From positions 1 to 26,304 of the forward strand of contig JAHWIN010000026.1 of assembly GCA_019322475.1 (NCBI GenBank): 26,304 bases of DNA, in the 5' to 3' direction. This DNA comes from Candidatus Woesearchaeota archaeon. Lineage in GTDB: Archaea > Nanobdellota > Nanobdellia > Woesearchaeales > JACPBV01. Below, in pieces: positions 13,643-21,054 of this stretch. The position numbers and the translations under genes are program-made. Below the pieces are notes generated by a model. It was given only the letters and a program-made list of their open reading frames with translations. It searched no databases and had not been told where the DNA came from. How positions within the stretch are numbered: the first letter of the stretch is position 1; each line of letters begins with the position of its first letter.

Positions 13643-14701
13643 TTAATCCCCCTCAAAGAATAGTTTGGCCTCTTCGTACCTTTCTTTAGGGACTGTCTTG
13701 AGCTTTCCAAGTGCGTCTTCAAGCGGAACTGCGACTATGTCTGTGCCTTTGAGGGCAGCCATCTTTCCGAACTCTTTCTTGTCGATCATATCTGCTGCCT
13801 TTACCCCGAGCCTTGTACCTAAGACACGGTCAAAAACAGTAGGTGTGCCTGCCCTTTGAAGGTGCCCGAGAACAACATGCCTGCATTCTATGCCTGTCTT
13901 TTTCTCTATCTCTCTTGAAAGCTTTTCCCCTATCCCGCCTAACCTTACGTGGCCGAATGAGTCCTTATCCTTTACCTGGATCTCCATCTGGCCCTTTTTA
14001 GGGGTTGCGCCTTCTGATACTGCGATTATAGAATAGTTTTTCCCTTTCTTTTTCCTGTTAAGGAGGATGCTGCATACCTCGTCTATGTCAAAGGGCTCTT
14101 CAGGAAGAAGTATGACGCTTGCCCCTCCGCCTATGCCTGCCTCCAATGTCATCCAACCTGCATGCCTTCCCATGACCTCTATCACTACAGTCCTATGGTG
14201 GGATCTTGCAGTGGTGTGCAGGTTCTCTATGGCTTCTGTGGCCCTTGTTATCGCTGTGTTGAAGCCGAAGCAGTAATCTGTCTCACCAACATCATTGTCT
14301 ATCGTCTTTGGTACTCCGACTACATTTATGCCTTCCCTGGAAAGCTTGTTTGCTACCCCCAGGGTATCTTCGCCGCCTATGGCTATTATAAAATCACATT
14401 TGAGCTTCTTAAGGTTCTCTTTTACCTTTTCAGGGCCGCCCTCGACATTATATGGGTTTGTCCTTGATGTATGGAGTATGGTTCCTCCAAGCATATGGAT
14501 GTCCTCTATCTGGTCAAGATCAAGAATTCCGCAATCGGTGCAGTCCACCAGCCCTTTCCACCCGTCAAGGATGCCAAGAACATCGTAACCGAGCTTTTTT
14601 GCCTTAAATGTTATGCCCCTGATTACTGCGTTAAGACCCGGGGCGTCCCCTCCCCCTGTCAATACAGCGATCTGCTTTTTTTTATCTCCTGTTATTGCCA
14701 T
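13643..14701 (-). CDS. pfp: 6-phosphofructokinase, predicted PPi-dependent type
   Basis: Phosphorylates fructose 6-phosphate. The PFKA fold motifs are LTGGGDAPGLNAVIRG (residues 14-29), TSRTNP (78-83), IGGEDT (108-113), PKTIDND (131-137, base D135) and VMGRHAGW (176-183). The phosphoryl-donor positions decide specificity: those matching E. coli G104 and G124 are D112 and K132 here, the Asp/Lys pair known from PPi-dependent enzymes. A reversible PPi enzyme is therefore predicted from residues only; an atypical ATP enzyme remains possible. The 352-residue length is normal. ATG follows AGGAGG by 5 bp, with a TATA box at 14734-14743. The next genes, fba and gap, carry the next glycolytic steps. 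Confidence 0.9.
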   Translation of the reverse strand: MAITGDKKKQIAVLTGGGDAPGLNAVIRGITFKAKKLGYDVLGILDGWKGLVDCTDCGILDLDQIEDIHMLGGTILHTSRTNPYNVEGGPEKVKENLKKLKCDFIIAIGGEDTLGVANKLSREGINVVGVPKTIDNDVGETDYCFGFNTAITRATEAIENLHTTARSHHRTVVIEVMGRHAGWMTLEAGIGGGASVILLPEEPFDIDEVCSILLNRKKKGKNYSIIAVSEGATPKKGQMEIQVKDKDSFGHVRLGGIGEKLSREIEKKTGIECRHVVLGHLQRAGTPTVFDRVLGTRLGVKAADMIDKKEFGKMAALKGTDIVAVPLEDALGKLKTVPKERYEEAKLFFEGD

Positions 14702-14751
14702 AAGGCCTCCTCTTAAACAGCTAAAAATAACTAATATTTAAATGTTTCTAT

Positions 14752-14770
14752 TATCATACACTATCATACA
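14752..14770. promoter_or_regulatory. Tandem TATCATACA repeat between divergent promoters
   Basis: Two copies of TATCATACA, at 14752-14760 and 14762-14770, exactly 10 bp (one helical turn) apart. They sit between the pfk TATA box (14734-14743, minus) and the nucleotidyltransferase TATA box (14783-14790, plus). The spacing suits adjacent ribbon-helix-helix dimers, and the plus-strand gene encodes such a domain. Confidence 0.45.
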
Positions 14771-14846
14771 AAAAACAAAAGGTTTATATAGTAGCTTTAT
14801 AAACTAATGGTAAAAAGGAGAAAAAAGGATAAACAAGGGATAAAAG

Positions 14847-15707
14847 ATGAAAGAAAGGATAACTATAACCCTTAAGGAAGAACTGATACAGCAGCTTGAC
14901 AAAAGGGTTGACGGAGAGGAGATAAAGAACAGGAGCCAGGAGATAGAGGCTATATTAGAGGATGCTCTGGGCATCTCTATACCAAGCAAGGCGCTGATAC
15001 TTGCAGGGGGGAAAGGGACAAGGCTTAGGCCGCTTACATATAAGAAGCCCAAGGCACTTGTGGATGTGCAGGGAAAGACGCTTACAGAATGGCTGTTTGA
15101 GCTCTTAAAAAAATACGGCGTAAGGGATGTCGTATTATCTGTAGGGTATCTTGCTGATGATGTGAGGGACTATTTTACAGACGGAAGCAGGTTCGGCATG
15201 AACATAGAATATGTTGAAGAGAGCCCAAACAAGCCGTTAGGGACTGCCGGGCCGCTAAGGCTTGCAAAGGATATGCTCAACGACAGTTTTATAGTTTCTA
15301 ACGGGGATGAGCTAAAATGCATAAACATACCAAGGATGTTCAGGCTGCATAAGAGAAAAAAGGCGCTTGTGACTATAGCGCTGACCTCTGTCGATGACCC
15401 TACACGATACGGCGTGGCTAAGCTTGACGGCTCCAGGATAACAGAGTTTGTAGAGAAGCCCAAAAGGTCAGAGGCTCCCTCCAACCTTATCAATTCAGGG
15501 TTCTACATAATAGAGCCTGAGGTCATAGACATGATCCCAAAGGACAGGTTCTGCATGCTTGAGAAAGAGATATTCCCGAAGCTTGCGGATGAAGGGAGGG
15601 TGAGGGGGTTTCCTTTTTCAGGGCAGTGGTTCGACACTGGGAATCTTGAGAGGCTGGAAAGGGCAAGAAAACTCTGGAAAGGGATCGTGATAAGGGATAA
15701 TGAGTGA
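14847..15707 (+). CDS. Sugar-phosphate nucleotidyltransferase with N-terminal ribbon-helix-helix domain
   Basis: Two domains. Residues 1-42 (ERITITLKEELIQQLDKRV, then helix SQEIEAILEDAL) read as a ribbon-helix-helix DNA-binding domain: a short polar strand and two helices. Residues 48-275 form a nucleotidyltransferase: LAGGKGTRLRPLT (52-64), KKPKALVDVQGK (66-77), the metal aspartate in VSNGDE, EKP in FVEKPKR, and a NSGFYIIEPEV segment. The catalytic part would make NDP-sugars such as GDP-mannose or dTDP-glucose; the exact sugar cannot be told. Usual family members start directly at the LAGGKG strand, so the front domain is extra. The TATA box TTTATATA (14783-14790) gives a leader of about 35 nt with GGAG and GGGAT. 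Autoregulation is inferred. Confidence 0.85.
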   Translation: MKERITITLKEELIQQLDKRVDGEEIKNRSQEIEAILEDALGISIPSKALILAGGKGTRLRPLTYKKPKALVDVQGKTLTEWLFELLKKYGVRDVVLSVGYLADDVRDYFTDGSRFGMNIEYVEESPNKPLGTAGPLRLAKDMLNDSFIVSNGDELKCINIPRMFRLHKRKKALVTIALTSVDDPTRYGVAKLDGSRITEFVEKPKRSEAPSNLINSGFYIIEPEVIDMIPKDRFCMLEKEIFPKLADEGRVRGFPFSGQWFDTGNLERLERARKLWKGIVIRDNE

Positions 15708-15725
15708 GGGGCTAGACATGGTCTT

Positions 15726-16325
15726 CTACCTAAGCTCTTTTTCTGCCAATCTTAGTTCTTTTTCACCCAGCTTTCCTTTTAGCATGCCTATAATCTCCCT
15801 GAAGCTGGCTATACTTAATAATTGAATCCCCTCTTTTTCCAGGTTCTCTTTAGCTTTATCATCCCTGCAGGCACTTACTACAGCATACCTGACAGAAGCT
15901 TTTTTTTCTTTTAGCTTTTTAGCTGCAGACAATATGGTGCTTCCGCTTGAGGTCATATCATCTATAACAACAACCTCCCCAGAAGTGTCGCCATATATGT
16001 CCTCTTTTGTCCCGTGCTCCAGTTTCTTGCTTTTTACAGCGATTATGTCTTTGCCGCTTAAGATACTCATAGCACCAACAATGATGGGACTCATCACCGA
16101 ATCTACTGCACACAGCTTATATTCTTCAACCCTGCATTTGATCAGCTCGTTATAAAGCTCTGCTATAAGCCTTAAGTTCTTAGAATCTGACAACAGGTTC
16201 CGGTGGTTAAGGTAAATATGGCTTTTTCCTCCTGACTTTAGGTCAAACGGCTGTTCTTTTATCATCAATGCCCTTGTTTCGTAAACTGCATCTACATAAT
16301 CCTGCTTAAGTTCGCTTATTCCCAT
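15726..16325 (-). CDS. pyrE: Orotate phosphoribosyltransferase
   Basis: Joins orotate to PRPP to give OMP in pyrimidine synthesis. Seen are the N-terminal FDLKSGGKSHIYLNHR (orotate-type SG-x-S-x-Y-x-R pattern), the flexible loop KSKKLEHGTKEDIYG and the PRPP-binding VVVIDDMTSSGST, slightly divergent from the common DDVITTGGS. The start is moved from the in-frame ATG at 16349 to the ATG at 16325: the shorter form has GGGGTGAG 4-5 bp upstream, does not overlap the previous gene, and starts MGISELKQ, closer to family N-termini. The distance to the radical SAM stop is 5 bp, so the two form an operon. A divergent paralogue acting on another base cannot be excluded. Confidence 0.85.
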   Translation of the reverse strand: MGISELKQDYVDAVYETRALMIKEQPFDLKSGGKSHIYLNHRNLLSDSKNLRLIAELYNELIKCRVEEYKLCAVDSVMSPIIVGAMSILSGKDIIAVKSKKLEHGTKEDIYGDTSGEVVVIDDMTSSGSTILSAAKKLKEKKASVRYAVVSACRDDKAKENLEKEGIQLLSIASFREIIGMLKGKLGEKELRLAEKELR

Positions 16326-16330
16326 CTTTC

Positions 16331-17326
16331 TCACCCCGTGCATTTGCATTTATTTTTCATAGAATCTTCTTCTGAAGCTGTGTGGCCCGGAATCTTTAGA
16401 TTCATTGGATTTATCAAATCCGTTCTTCCGCAATGGCCAAAAGGCTTCTTATTACCTGCCCTATAATTACTAAAATTTTCTTCCCATATAGTTTTAAAAG
16501 GAGTCTTTTTGATATTTCCAACAACCTCATTTACTGAGGGGCATGGTTCAATATCTCCGTTGTATCTTATGAATACTATGGATGTTCCGGCTGAACAACT
16601 GTAAAGATAAGGCTGTCCCCCGCAATCTGCAACATAAGGCGCCTGTTCAACACCAACATTAGCTCCATGATCTTTGCTTAGGACAAATTCTTTTATTATG
16701 TTTACCAGTTTATTCTCAGGGACGATAAGGTCCTGCCTATTTGCTGCTAGCCCTTCTTCAACCAACCTCCTCAACTTGATATCTGTATCTTGAAAGTGGT
16801 TGATTAGATCAGGTATAGAATCTATGTTTACTGAGGCCATAGTAGTTGATATCTGAAGCGGCATATTATATTCTTTGATTAATCCTATTGCATTGAGTGC
16901 TGGCTTGTATAATCCATCGCGAAGTTGTTCATTGATCTTTTCATCGATAGAATCCAGGCTTACCTGCAGCTTGACATCATACCTCTTAATCCGGTCTAAG
17001 AGCTCTCTGTTGATTTCCAGGCCATTGGTTGCGATTAAGGTATGTAAAGCAAGGTTATCGGAGTATCCTACTATTTCCGCCAGATCGTTCCTTAAGAGCG
17101 GCTCTCCTCCTGTAAGCACTATCTCTCTTGCTCCTGCTTCAGCCACATCATTAATCCATCCCTTTATTGCCTTAATTCGGGGGTCTTCTTTAATCCTATA
17201 GCTTATATTATCCAATTCATTATCCGAATTTCTGCAGTAGGTGCATGGTGACAATCCAGAGTGTATGCCAGTATTGCAGTTCGCTGTAACTTCGATAAAT
17301 GCCCTATACAGCTTTGGCGTTTCCAT
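16331..17326 (-). CDS. Radical SAM protein with SPASM-like C-terminus, unknown product
   Basis: A MoaA/PqqE-like radical SAM enzyme. The cluster-binding cysteines are C17, C28 and C31 (NCNTG...PCTYC), a CX10CX2C spacing that extends the usual loop by seven residues. Other core motifs are intact: TGGEPLLR (residues 73-80), ATNGLE and LQVSLDS. The C-terminal part has cysteines in VADCGGQPYLYSCSAG, DIEPCPS and GHCGRTD, and a CKCTG tail, consistent with auxiliary iron-sulfur clusters. It may modify a peptide or cofactor, but no substrate peptide is seen nearby. It precedes pyrE in one operon and is divergent from a TrmB-like regulator; a TATA box (ATTTTATAA, minus, 17351-17360) lies about 29 bp before the ATG. 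Confidence 0.85.
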   Translation of the reverse strand: METPKLYRAFIEVTANCNTGIHSGLSPCTYCRNSDNELDNISYRIKEDPRIKAIKGWINDVAEAGAREIVLTGGEPLLRNDLAEIVGYSDNLALHTLIATNGLEINRELLDRIKRYDVKLQVSLDSIDEKINEQLRDGLYKPALNAIGLIKEYNMPLQISTTMASVNIDSIPDLINHFQDTDIKLRRLVEEGLAANRQDLIVPENKLVNIIKEFVLSKDHGANVGVEQAPYVADCGGQPYLYSCSAGTSIVFIRYNGDIEPCPSVNEVVGNIKKTPFKTIWEENFSNYRAGNKKPFGHCGRTDLINPMNLKIPGHTASEEDSMKNKCKCTG

Positions 17327-17350
17327 ATTGCCCTGATAAGCTGGATAAGC

Positions 17351-17397
17351 TTATAAAATTACGTGGTGAACCCCCTCCACCACAATATTTATATATG
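17351..17397. promoter_or_regulatory. Divergent promoter with GTGGTG-N9-CACCAC operator
   Basis: The minus TATA box is at 17351-17360 and the plus TATA box (ATATTTATATATG) at 17385-17397. Between them GTGGTG (17363-17368) and CACCAC (17378-17383) form a perfect inverted repeat that would cover the BRE region of both promoters. Bound TrmB-like protein could block both directions. Confidence 0.6.
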
Positions 17398-17417
17398 TAT
17401 TGCCCATACAGGCTCCT

Positions 17418-18161
17418 ATGGAGGCTAAAAAACTTGAAAGCCTGGGGTTAAGCCCAAACGAATCAAAGGTTTACCTGGCTTTGCTCGAGATCGGCTCATC
17501 TACAGCAGATAAGATATCCCAAAAATCAGGGATCCACAGAAGAACGGTATATGACAATATCGAGAAACTGCTGAACAAGGGGCTGATCAGCTACATCACC
17601 AAGGCAAACAAAAAATATTTTGAGGCTGCAGACCCCAATAACCTGAAAGATATAATAAAAGAAAAAAAGGAGAGGGTATTCCGGCAGGAAGAGGTCCTGA
17701 AGGGTATCCTTCCTGAGCTTATACTTTCTCAGAGGGCTTCAAAAGACAAACAGGAAGTCAGCTTATACAAGGGAAAAGAAGGGATAAAAGCCATATTAAA
17801 GGACATATTGAGGACAAGAAAACCTAATTGTGTCATAGGGGCCCATTCAAGAAAGGAGTTCAAAGGAATCTTAGAAAGGTTTCATGATGAGAGGATCAGG
17901 CTGAAAATAAAGAACAGGATGATATTTAAGAAGGAAGACATCAAAAGGGCAAAAAGGTTCAGCAAAAGGCAGTTTACAGATGTCAGGGTTATGCCTACCG
18001 AATATACTTCACCCATAGCGATAAACGTTTATGGAGACAAGGTCGGCCTGCTGATCCGTTCTGTAAAGAATCCGTTGGGCATCCTGATAAAAAACAAGGA
18101 CACTTCTGACGGGTTCAGGGCATATTTTGAGGTGCTGTGGAATAATTGTAAAAAATGCTGA
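17418..18161 (+). CDS. TrmB-like transcriptional regulator
   Basis: The N-terminal winged helix-turn-helix (residues 3-70 of the chosen start: LGLSPNESKVYLALLEIG, then DKISQKSGIHRRTVYDNIEKLLNKGLISY) is typical of TrmB. A helical linker (80-110) leads into an effector domain with LYKGKEGIKAILKDILRT, as in TrmB-family proteins that sense sugars or other metabolites. At 247 residues it lacks the extra sugar-binding C-terminal domain of the long TrmB form. The longer reading frame begins with TTG at 17400, but the ATG at 17418 is chosen because the TATA box lies about 26 bp upstream, giving a leaderless mRNA. It diverges from the radical SAM-pyrE operon, and both probably share one operator. Confidence 0.85.
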   Translation: MEAKKLESLGLSPNESKVYLALLEIGSSTADKISQKSGIHRRTVYDNIEKLLNKGLISYITKANKKYFEAADPNNLKDIIKEKKERVFRQEEVLKGILPELILSQRASKDKQEVSLYKGKEGIKAILKDILRTRKPNCVIGAHSRKEFKGILERFHDERIRLKIKNRMIFKKEDIKRAKRFSKRQFTDVRVMPTEYTSPIAINVYGDKVGLLIRSVKNPLGILIKNKDTSDGFRAYFEVLWNNCKKC

Positions 18162-18270
18162 AATCGCTGTATCGAAAGAAAATCCTGAGCCTAATCCGGA
18201 TCATCACTGCCATCAAAACTAGACTGGGATTCTCCTTTGGCCCCATATCTGCCAACTTCTTACTGCGCAA

Positions 18271-18360
18271 TGGGCTTTGTCCGATAAGCAGCTAGAAAGC
18301 TAGAGTTTTCGGACACTATTGGGACTTATAGGGCAGGAGTTAGTTTTCAGACAAAGCCTA
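18271..18360. ncRNA. Possible structured RNA between the TrmB-like gene and dtxR
   Basis: An 11-position outer stem joins 18271-18281 (TGGGCTTTGTC) to 18350-18360 (GACAAAGCCTA) with one G-U pair. Inside, GTCCGA (18279-18284) pairs with TCGGAC (18309-18314), sharing three bases with the outer stem, around AGCTAG/CTAG repeats; CTAT/ATAG near 18316-18330 forms a weak third stem. No coding frame or clear TATA box serves it, and the strand is unknown. Known RNA families were not recognised. The stretch 18162-18270 holds nothing else that can be named. Confidence 0.35.
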
Positions 18361-18372
18361 CGCCATGCAAAA

Positions 18373-18404
18373 GCTTATATATAAGTTAGGTGTGCCTAAC
18401 TTAT
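18373..18404 (+). promoter_or_regulatory. Promoter and DtxR-type operator of the iron operon
   Basis: The TATA box is CTTATATATAAG (18374-18385). It is followed by a perfect inverted repeat of ATAAGTTAGG (18381-18390), a 4-bp spacer TGTG and CCTAACTTAT (18395-18404), ending one base before the dtxR ATG. TTAGG-N4-CCTAA matches the core of DtxR/IdeR iron boxes. Bound protein would cover the transcription start. Confidence 0.8.
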
Positions 18405-18405
18405 C

Positions 18406-18828
18406 ATGAAGAAAAAGTCGTCTGAGGATTACCTTATAGCGATGTATTCTATCTATGAGAAAGAGAAAGAGCATTCCAAGGGCATCCGGTCTGTGGACAT
18501 AGCCAAGGAGCTTAAGATATCCAAGCCAAGCGTATCAGAGATGCTGAAGAAGATGGCTGAAGAAGGATTTATCAGGTTTGAGCCTTATTCCAACATCTTC
18601 TTCAAGAAGAAAGGGCTAAAGGAAGCAAAAAGGCTGATGCATAACCGCAGGGTCATAGAGGTTTTCCTCAGGGATGTCCTGAAATATAACCCTAAGAGGG
18701 TGGATAAGGAAGCGCACAGGCTTGAGCACGCCTTTTCGGAAGAGTCCATAAAAAGGCTTGACAGGTTCCTTAACAACCCCAAGGTTTCACCTTCGGGAAA
18801 ACCGATACCTCATGGAGGGATGATATGA
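18406..18828 (+). CDS. DtxR-family metal-dependent repressor
   Basis: Senses Fe(II) or Mn(II) and represses transport genes. Residues 1-65 are the winged helix (SKGIRSVDIAKELKISKPSVSEMLKKMAEEGFI). Residues 66-140 are the dimerisation/metal domain with HNRRVIEVFL and DKEAHRLEHAFSE; the position of DtxR Cys102 is a histidine here, as in some Mn- or Fe-type relatives. The C-terminal SH3 domain of DtxR is absent, giving 140 residues, close to MntR-type length. The gene is leaderless, with its ATG directly behind the palindromic operator, so it represses itself and the following feoA-feoB, whose start is one base after its stop codon. Iron is favoured over manganese because of the feo genes. Confidence 0.92.
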   Translation: MKKKSSEDYLIAMYSIYEKEKEHSKGIRSVDIAKELKISKPSVSEMLKKMAEEGFIRFEPYSNIFFKKKGLKEAKRLMHNRRVIEVFLRDVLKYNPKRVDKEAHRLEHAFSEESIKRLDRFLNNPKVSPSGKPIPHGGMI

Positions 18829-18829
18829 G

Positions 18830-19060
18830 ATGGAGATGAGGCTGTCAAGGGTAAAAAGCGGAAGGTCAGGGAAAGTAAAGATGATAGAAGGAGGATGCGG
18901 GATGCAGAGAAAGCTGTCTTCCATAGGGATAAGGGAAGGAAAAAGCATCAAGGTCGTATCCTCTTACCCTTTCAGGGGGCCGATGGTAATTAAGGCAGGA
19001 AGCACAGAGGTCGCCATAGGGAGGGGGATGGCAAACAAGATAATAGTGGATGCAGAATGA
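18830..19060 (+). CDS. feoA: FeoA, small SH3-like partner of the ferrous iron transporter
   Basis: A 76-residue cytoplasmic SH3-like protein needed for FeoB activity. The pattern matches FeoA: LSRVKSGRSGKVKMIEGG, then a helix with the conserved RKLSSIGIREGKSIKVVSSYPFRGP and a final GRGMANKIIV strand. The ATG lies one base after the dtxR stop and M3 is a second possible start. The stop codon overlaps the feoB start by ATGA, so dtxR, feoA and feoB are translationally coupled. Confidence 0.92.
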   Translation: MEMRLSRVKSGRSGKVKMIEGGCGMQRKLSSIGIREGKSIKVVSSYPFRGPMVIKAGSTEVAIGRGMANKIIVDAE

Positions 19061-20757
19061 AGATATTATTGATGGGAAACCCGAATGTAGGGAAAAGCGC
19101 AATATTCTCAAGGATTACAGGATCAGATGCAGCTGTGTCAAACTATGCAGGGACCACTGTTGAGCTTAAAAAAGGAACCATGCTGCTTGAAGGGAAAAAA
19201 GCAGAGATAATAGATGTTCCGGGAACATATTCCCTTGAGCCTACAAACAAGGCGGAGGAGGTTGCTGTAGAGATGCTCAAGAAGGGGGGTATTGTGGTCA
19301 ATGTTGTAGACTGCACCAACCTTGAGAGGAACCTTAACCTCACCTTTCAGCTCATGGAAAAAGATGTCCCTGTGGTAGTAGCCTTAAACCTGTGGGACGA
19401 GACAAAACATGTAGGGATAAAGATAGACGTAAAAAAGCTGGAGGGCCTGCTTGGCGTCCCTGTAATACCTACATCAGGGATAACAGGAGAGGGAATCAAA
19501 AAGCTAGTAGAATCATTCTCTTATGCAAAAAAGGCAGAGCTAAAGCATATGCCTGACAAAGAAAGGTGGTCAAGGATAGGCCATATAACAAAAAAGGTGC
19601 AGGAGATAAGCTATAAAGAGCATACGCTGATGGAAAAGCTGGGTGATGCAAGCATACACCCCATCAAGGGGGTGCCTATAGCGATATTCTCCCTGCTTGC
19701 CCTTTTCCTTGTGATAAGGATAGTTGGGGAGGGGCTTATCAATTACATATTTGACCCTTTGTTCGATATATATATGCCCCTTGCTATGAAAGCGAGCGCC
19801 TTATTGGGGAAAGGATTCATGCATGATATCATAATAGGCAGGCTTGTCGAGGGGCAGATAGACTACATGCAAAGCATGGGCCTGATAACTACAGGGCTTT
19901 ATGTTCCTATAGCAATGATCCTTCCTTACATATTCTCGTTCTTTCTTGCCCTTGGGGTATTGGAGGATTCAGGGTATCTGCCGAGGCTGGCTGTCCTTGC
20001 TGATAATGTAATGCACAAGATGGGGCTTCACGGCTTTGCCATAGTGCCTATGCTTCTTGGCTTTGGGTGCAATGTTCCCGGCGCATTAGCTACAAGGATA
20101 TTAGAGTCTAAAAGGGAGAAATTTATCGCTGCTACATTGATGGTGATATGCGTGCCCTGCATGGCGCAGATAGCCATGGTCTTCGGCCTTGTCGGCAAAT
20201 ACGGCATAAAGGGCATGGGTACTGTTTTCCTGACGCTGCTTACAGTGTGGATAACATTGGGGCTTATCCTAAACAAGGTCATGAAGGGATCGAGCCCTGC
20301 ACTGTTCATGGAGATACCCCCTTACAGGGTGCCTTACCTAAAGGCGATGCTAAAGAAGCTGTGGATGAGGACAAAGGAATTCATACGCTATGGGGTGCCG
20401 TATGTGCTTTTGGGGGTGCTGATAATAAACATATTCTATTCTTCAGGGATACTCCAGCTTATAGGGAATGCCACAGCCCCCCTGATAGTGAATGTTCTGG
20501 GGCTGCCTAAAGAGGCTGTAGGGTCGTTGATAGTCGGTTTTTTGAGGAAGGATGTTGCAGTAGGAATGCTCGTGCCGTTGGGGCTTAGCCTGAAGCAGCT
20601 TATAGTTGCAAGCGTTGTCCTTACTATGTATTTTCCCTGCGTGGCTACATTTGCGGTGCTTATCAAGGAATTAGGCGTCAAGGACATGCTGAAGTCCACA
20701 GTTATAATGGTAGTATCTTCATTGCTGGTGGGGGGGCTGCTTAATGTCATTTTGTAA
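19057..20757 (+). CDS. feoB: FeoB, GTP-dependent ferrous iron transporter
   Basis: Takes up Fe(II) across the membrane. The N-terminal G domain has G1 GNPNVGKS (residues 7-14), switch region YAGTTVE (30-36), G3 DVPG (53-56) and G4 NLWD (111-114, the FeoB variant of NKxD), followed by a helical GDI-like region to about residue 205. The membrane part has the paired gate motifs, including LPYIFSFFLALGVLEDSGYLPR and the GFGCNVPG-x-ATR and VPCMAQIA cysteine sites expected along the iron path. The 566-residue length is short of the E. coli protein (773) but normal for archaeal forms, which lack long loops. It is the last gene of the operon, followed by a strong hairpin with T5. Confidence 0.95.
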   Translation: MKILLMGNPNVGKSAIFSRITGSDAAVSNYAGTTVELKKGTMLLEGKKAEIIDVPGTYSLEPTNKAEEVAVEMLKKGGIVVNVVDCTNLERNLNLTFQLMEKDVPVVVALNLWDETKHVGIKIDVKKLEGLLGVPVIPTSGITGEGIKKLVESFSYAKKAELKHMPDKERWSRIGHITKKVQEISYKEHTLMEKLGDASIHPIKGVPIAIFSLLALFLVIRIVGEGLINYIFDPLFDIYMPLAMKASALLGKGFMHDIIIGRLVEGQIDYMQSMGLITTGLYVPIAMILPYIFSFFLALGVLEDSGYLPRLAVLADNVMHKMGLHGFAIVPMLLGFGCNVPGALATRILESKREKFIAATLMVICVPCMAQIAMVFGLVGKYGIKGMGTVFLTLLTVWITLGLILNKVMKGSSPALFMEIPPYRVPYLKAMLKKLWMRTKEFIRYGVPYVLLGVLIINIFYSSGILQLIGNATAPLIVNVLGLPKEAVGSLIVGFLRKDVAVGMLVPLGLSLKQLIVASVVLTMYFPCVATFAVLIKELGVKDMLKSTVIMVVSSLLVGGLLNVIL

Positions 20758-20771
20758 GAATGACCTATACT

Positions 20772-20909
20772 AAAAGACAAAAGTTTTTGAACAAATCTTG
20801 TCTTTTTGGAAATTGAAATTTCCAACCCTTTAATCTTGCTTTGCAAGAATTGAAGTTTAGTAATAAGCAAGTGACCTATAATGTTGTATAAAAATTTGTG
20901 TCACTTGCT
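20772..20909 (+). repeat. feoB terminator and hairpin cluster
   Basis: Four stems follow feoB. AAAAGACAA (20772-20780) pairs with TTGTCTTTT (20798-20806) and ends in T5, a good terminator. GGAAAT/ATTTCC (20808-20823) has loop TGAA. TCTTGC/GCAAGA (20834-20848) has a 3-nt loop. AGCAAGTGAC (20866-20875) pairs perfectly with 20900-20909 over a 24-nt loop. Two direct repeats are present: TGACCTATA (20761, 20872) and AATGTTGTAT (20880, 20940). The rest, to 21054, is A+T-rich; on the minus strand GTAGA-T5-TCTAC (21027-21041) is a likely terminator of the next operon. No gene is seen. Confidence 0.6.
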
Positions 20910-21054
20910 ATATTTGGATTATATCTGCTGGCCTAATCTGAATGTTGTATTTTTCTTGGATTTTAGTTCTTTTTTTACTGATATTTAAGAAAGATAGTAT
21001 TTTAAAATAATGTCTTGGAAGAATAGTAGAAAAAATCTACCGGCCCTATAAATC

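Noticed and set aside
13537..13722. 61-codon minus-strand frame between pfk and fba
   Set aside because: Overlaps the end of pfk in another frame, has no ribosome site and no recognisable sequence.
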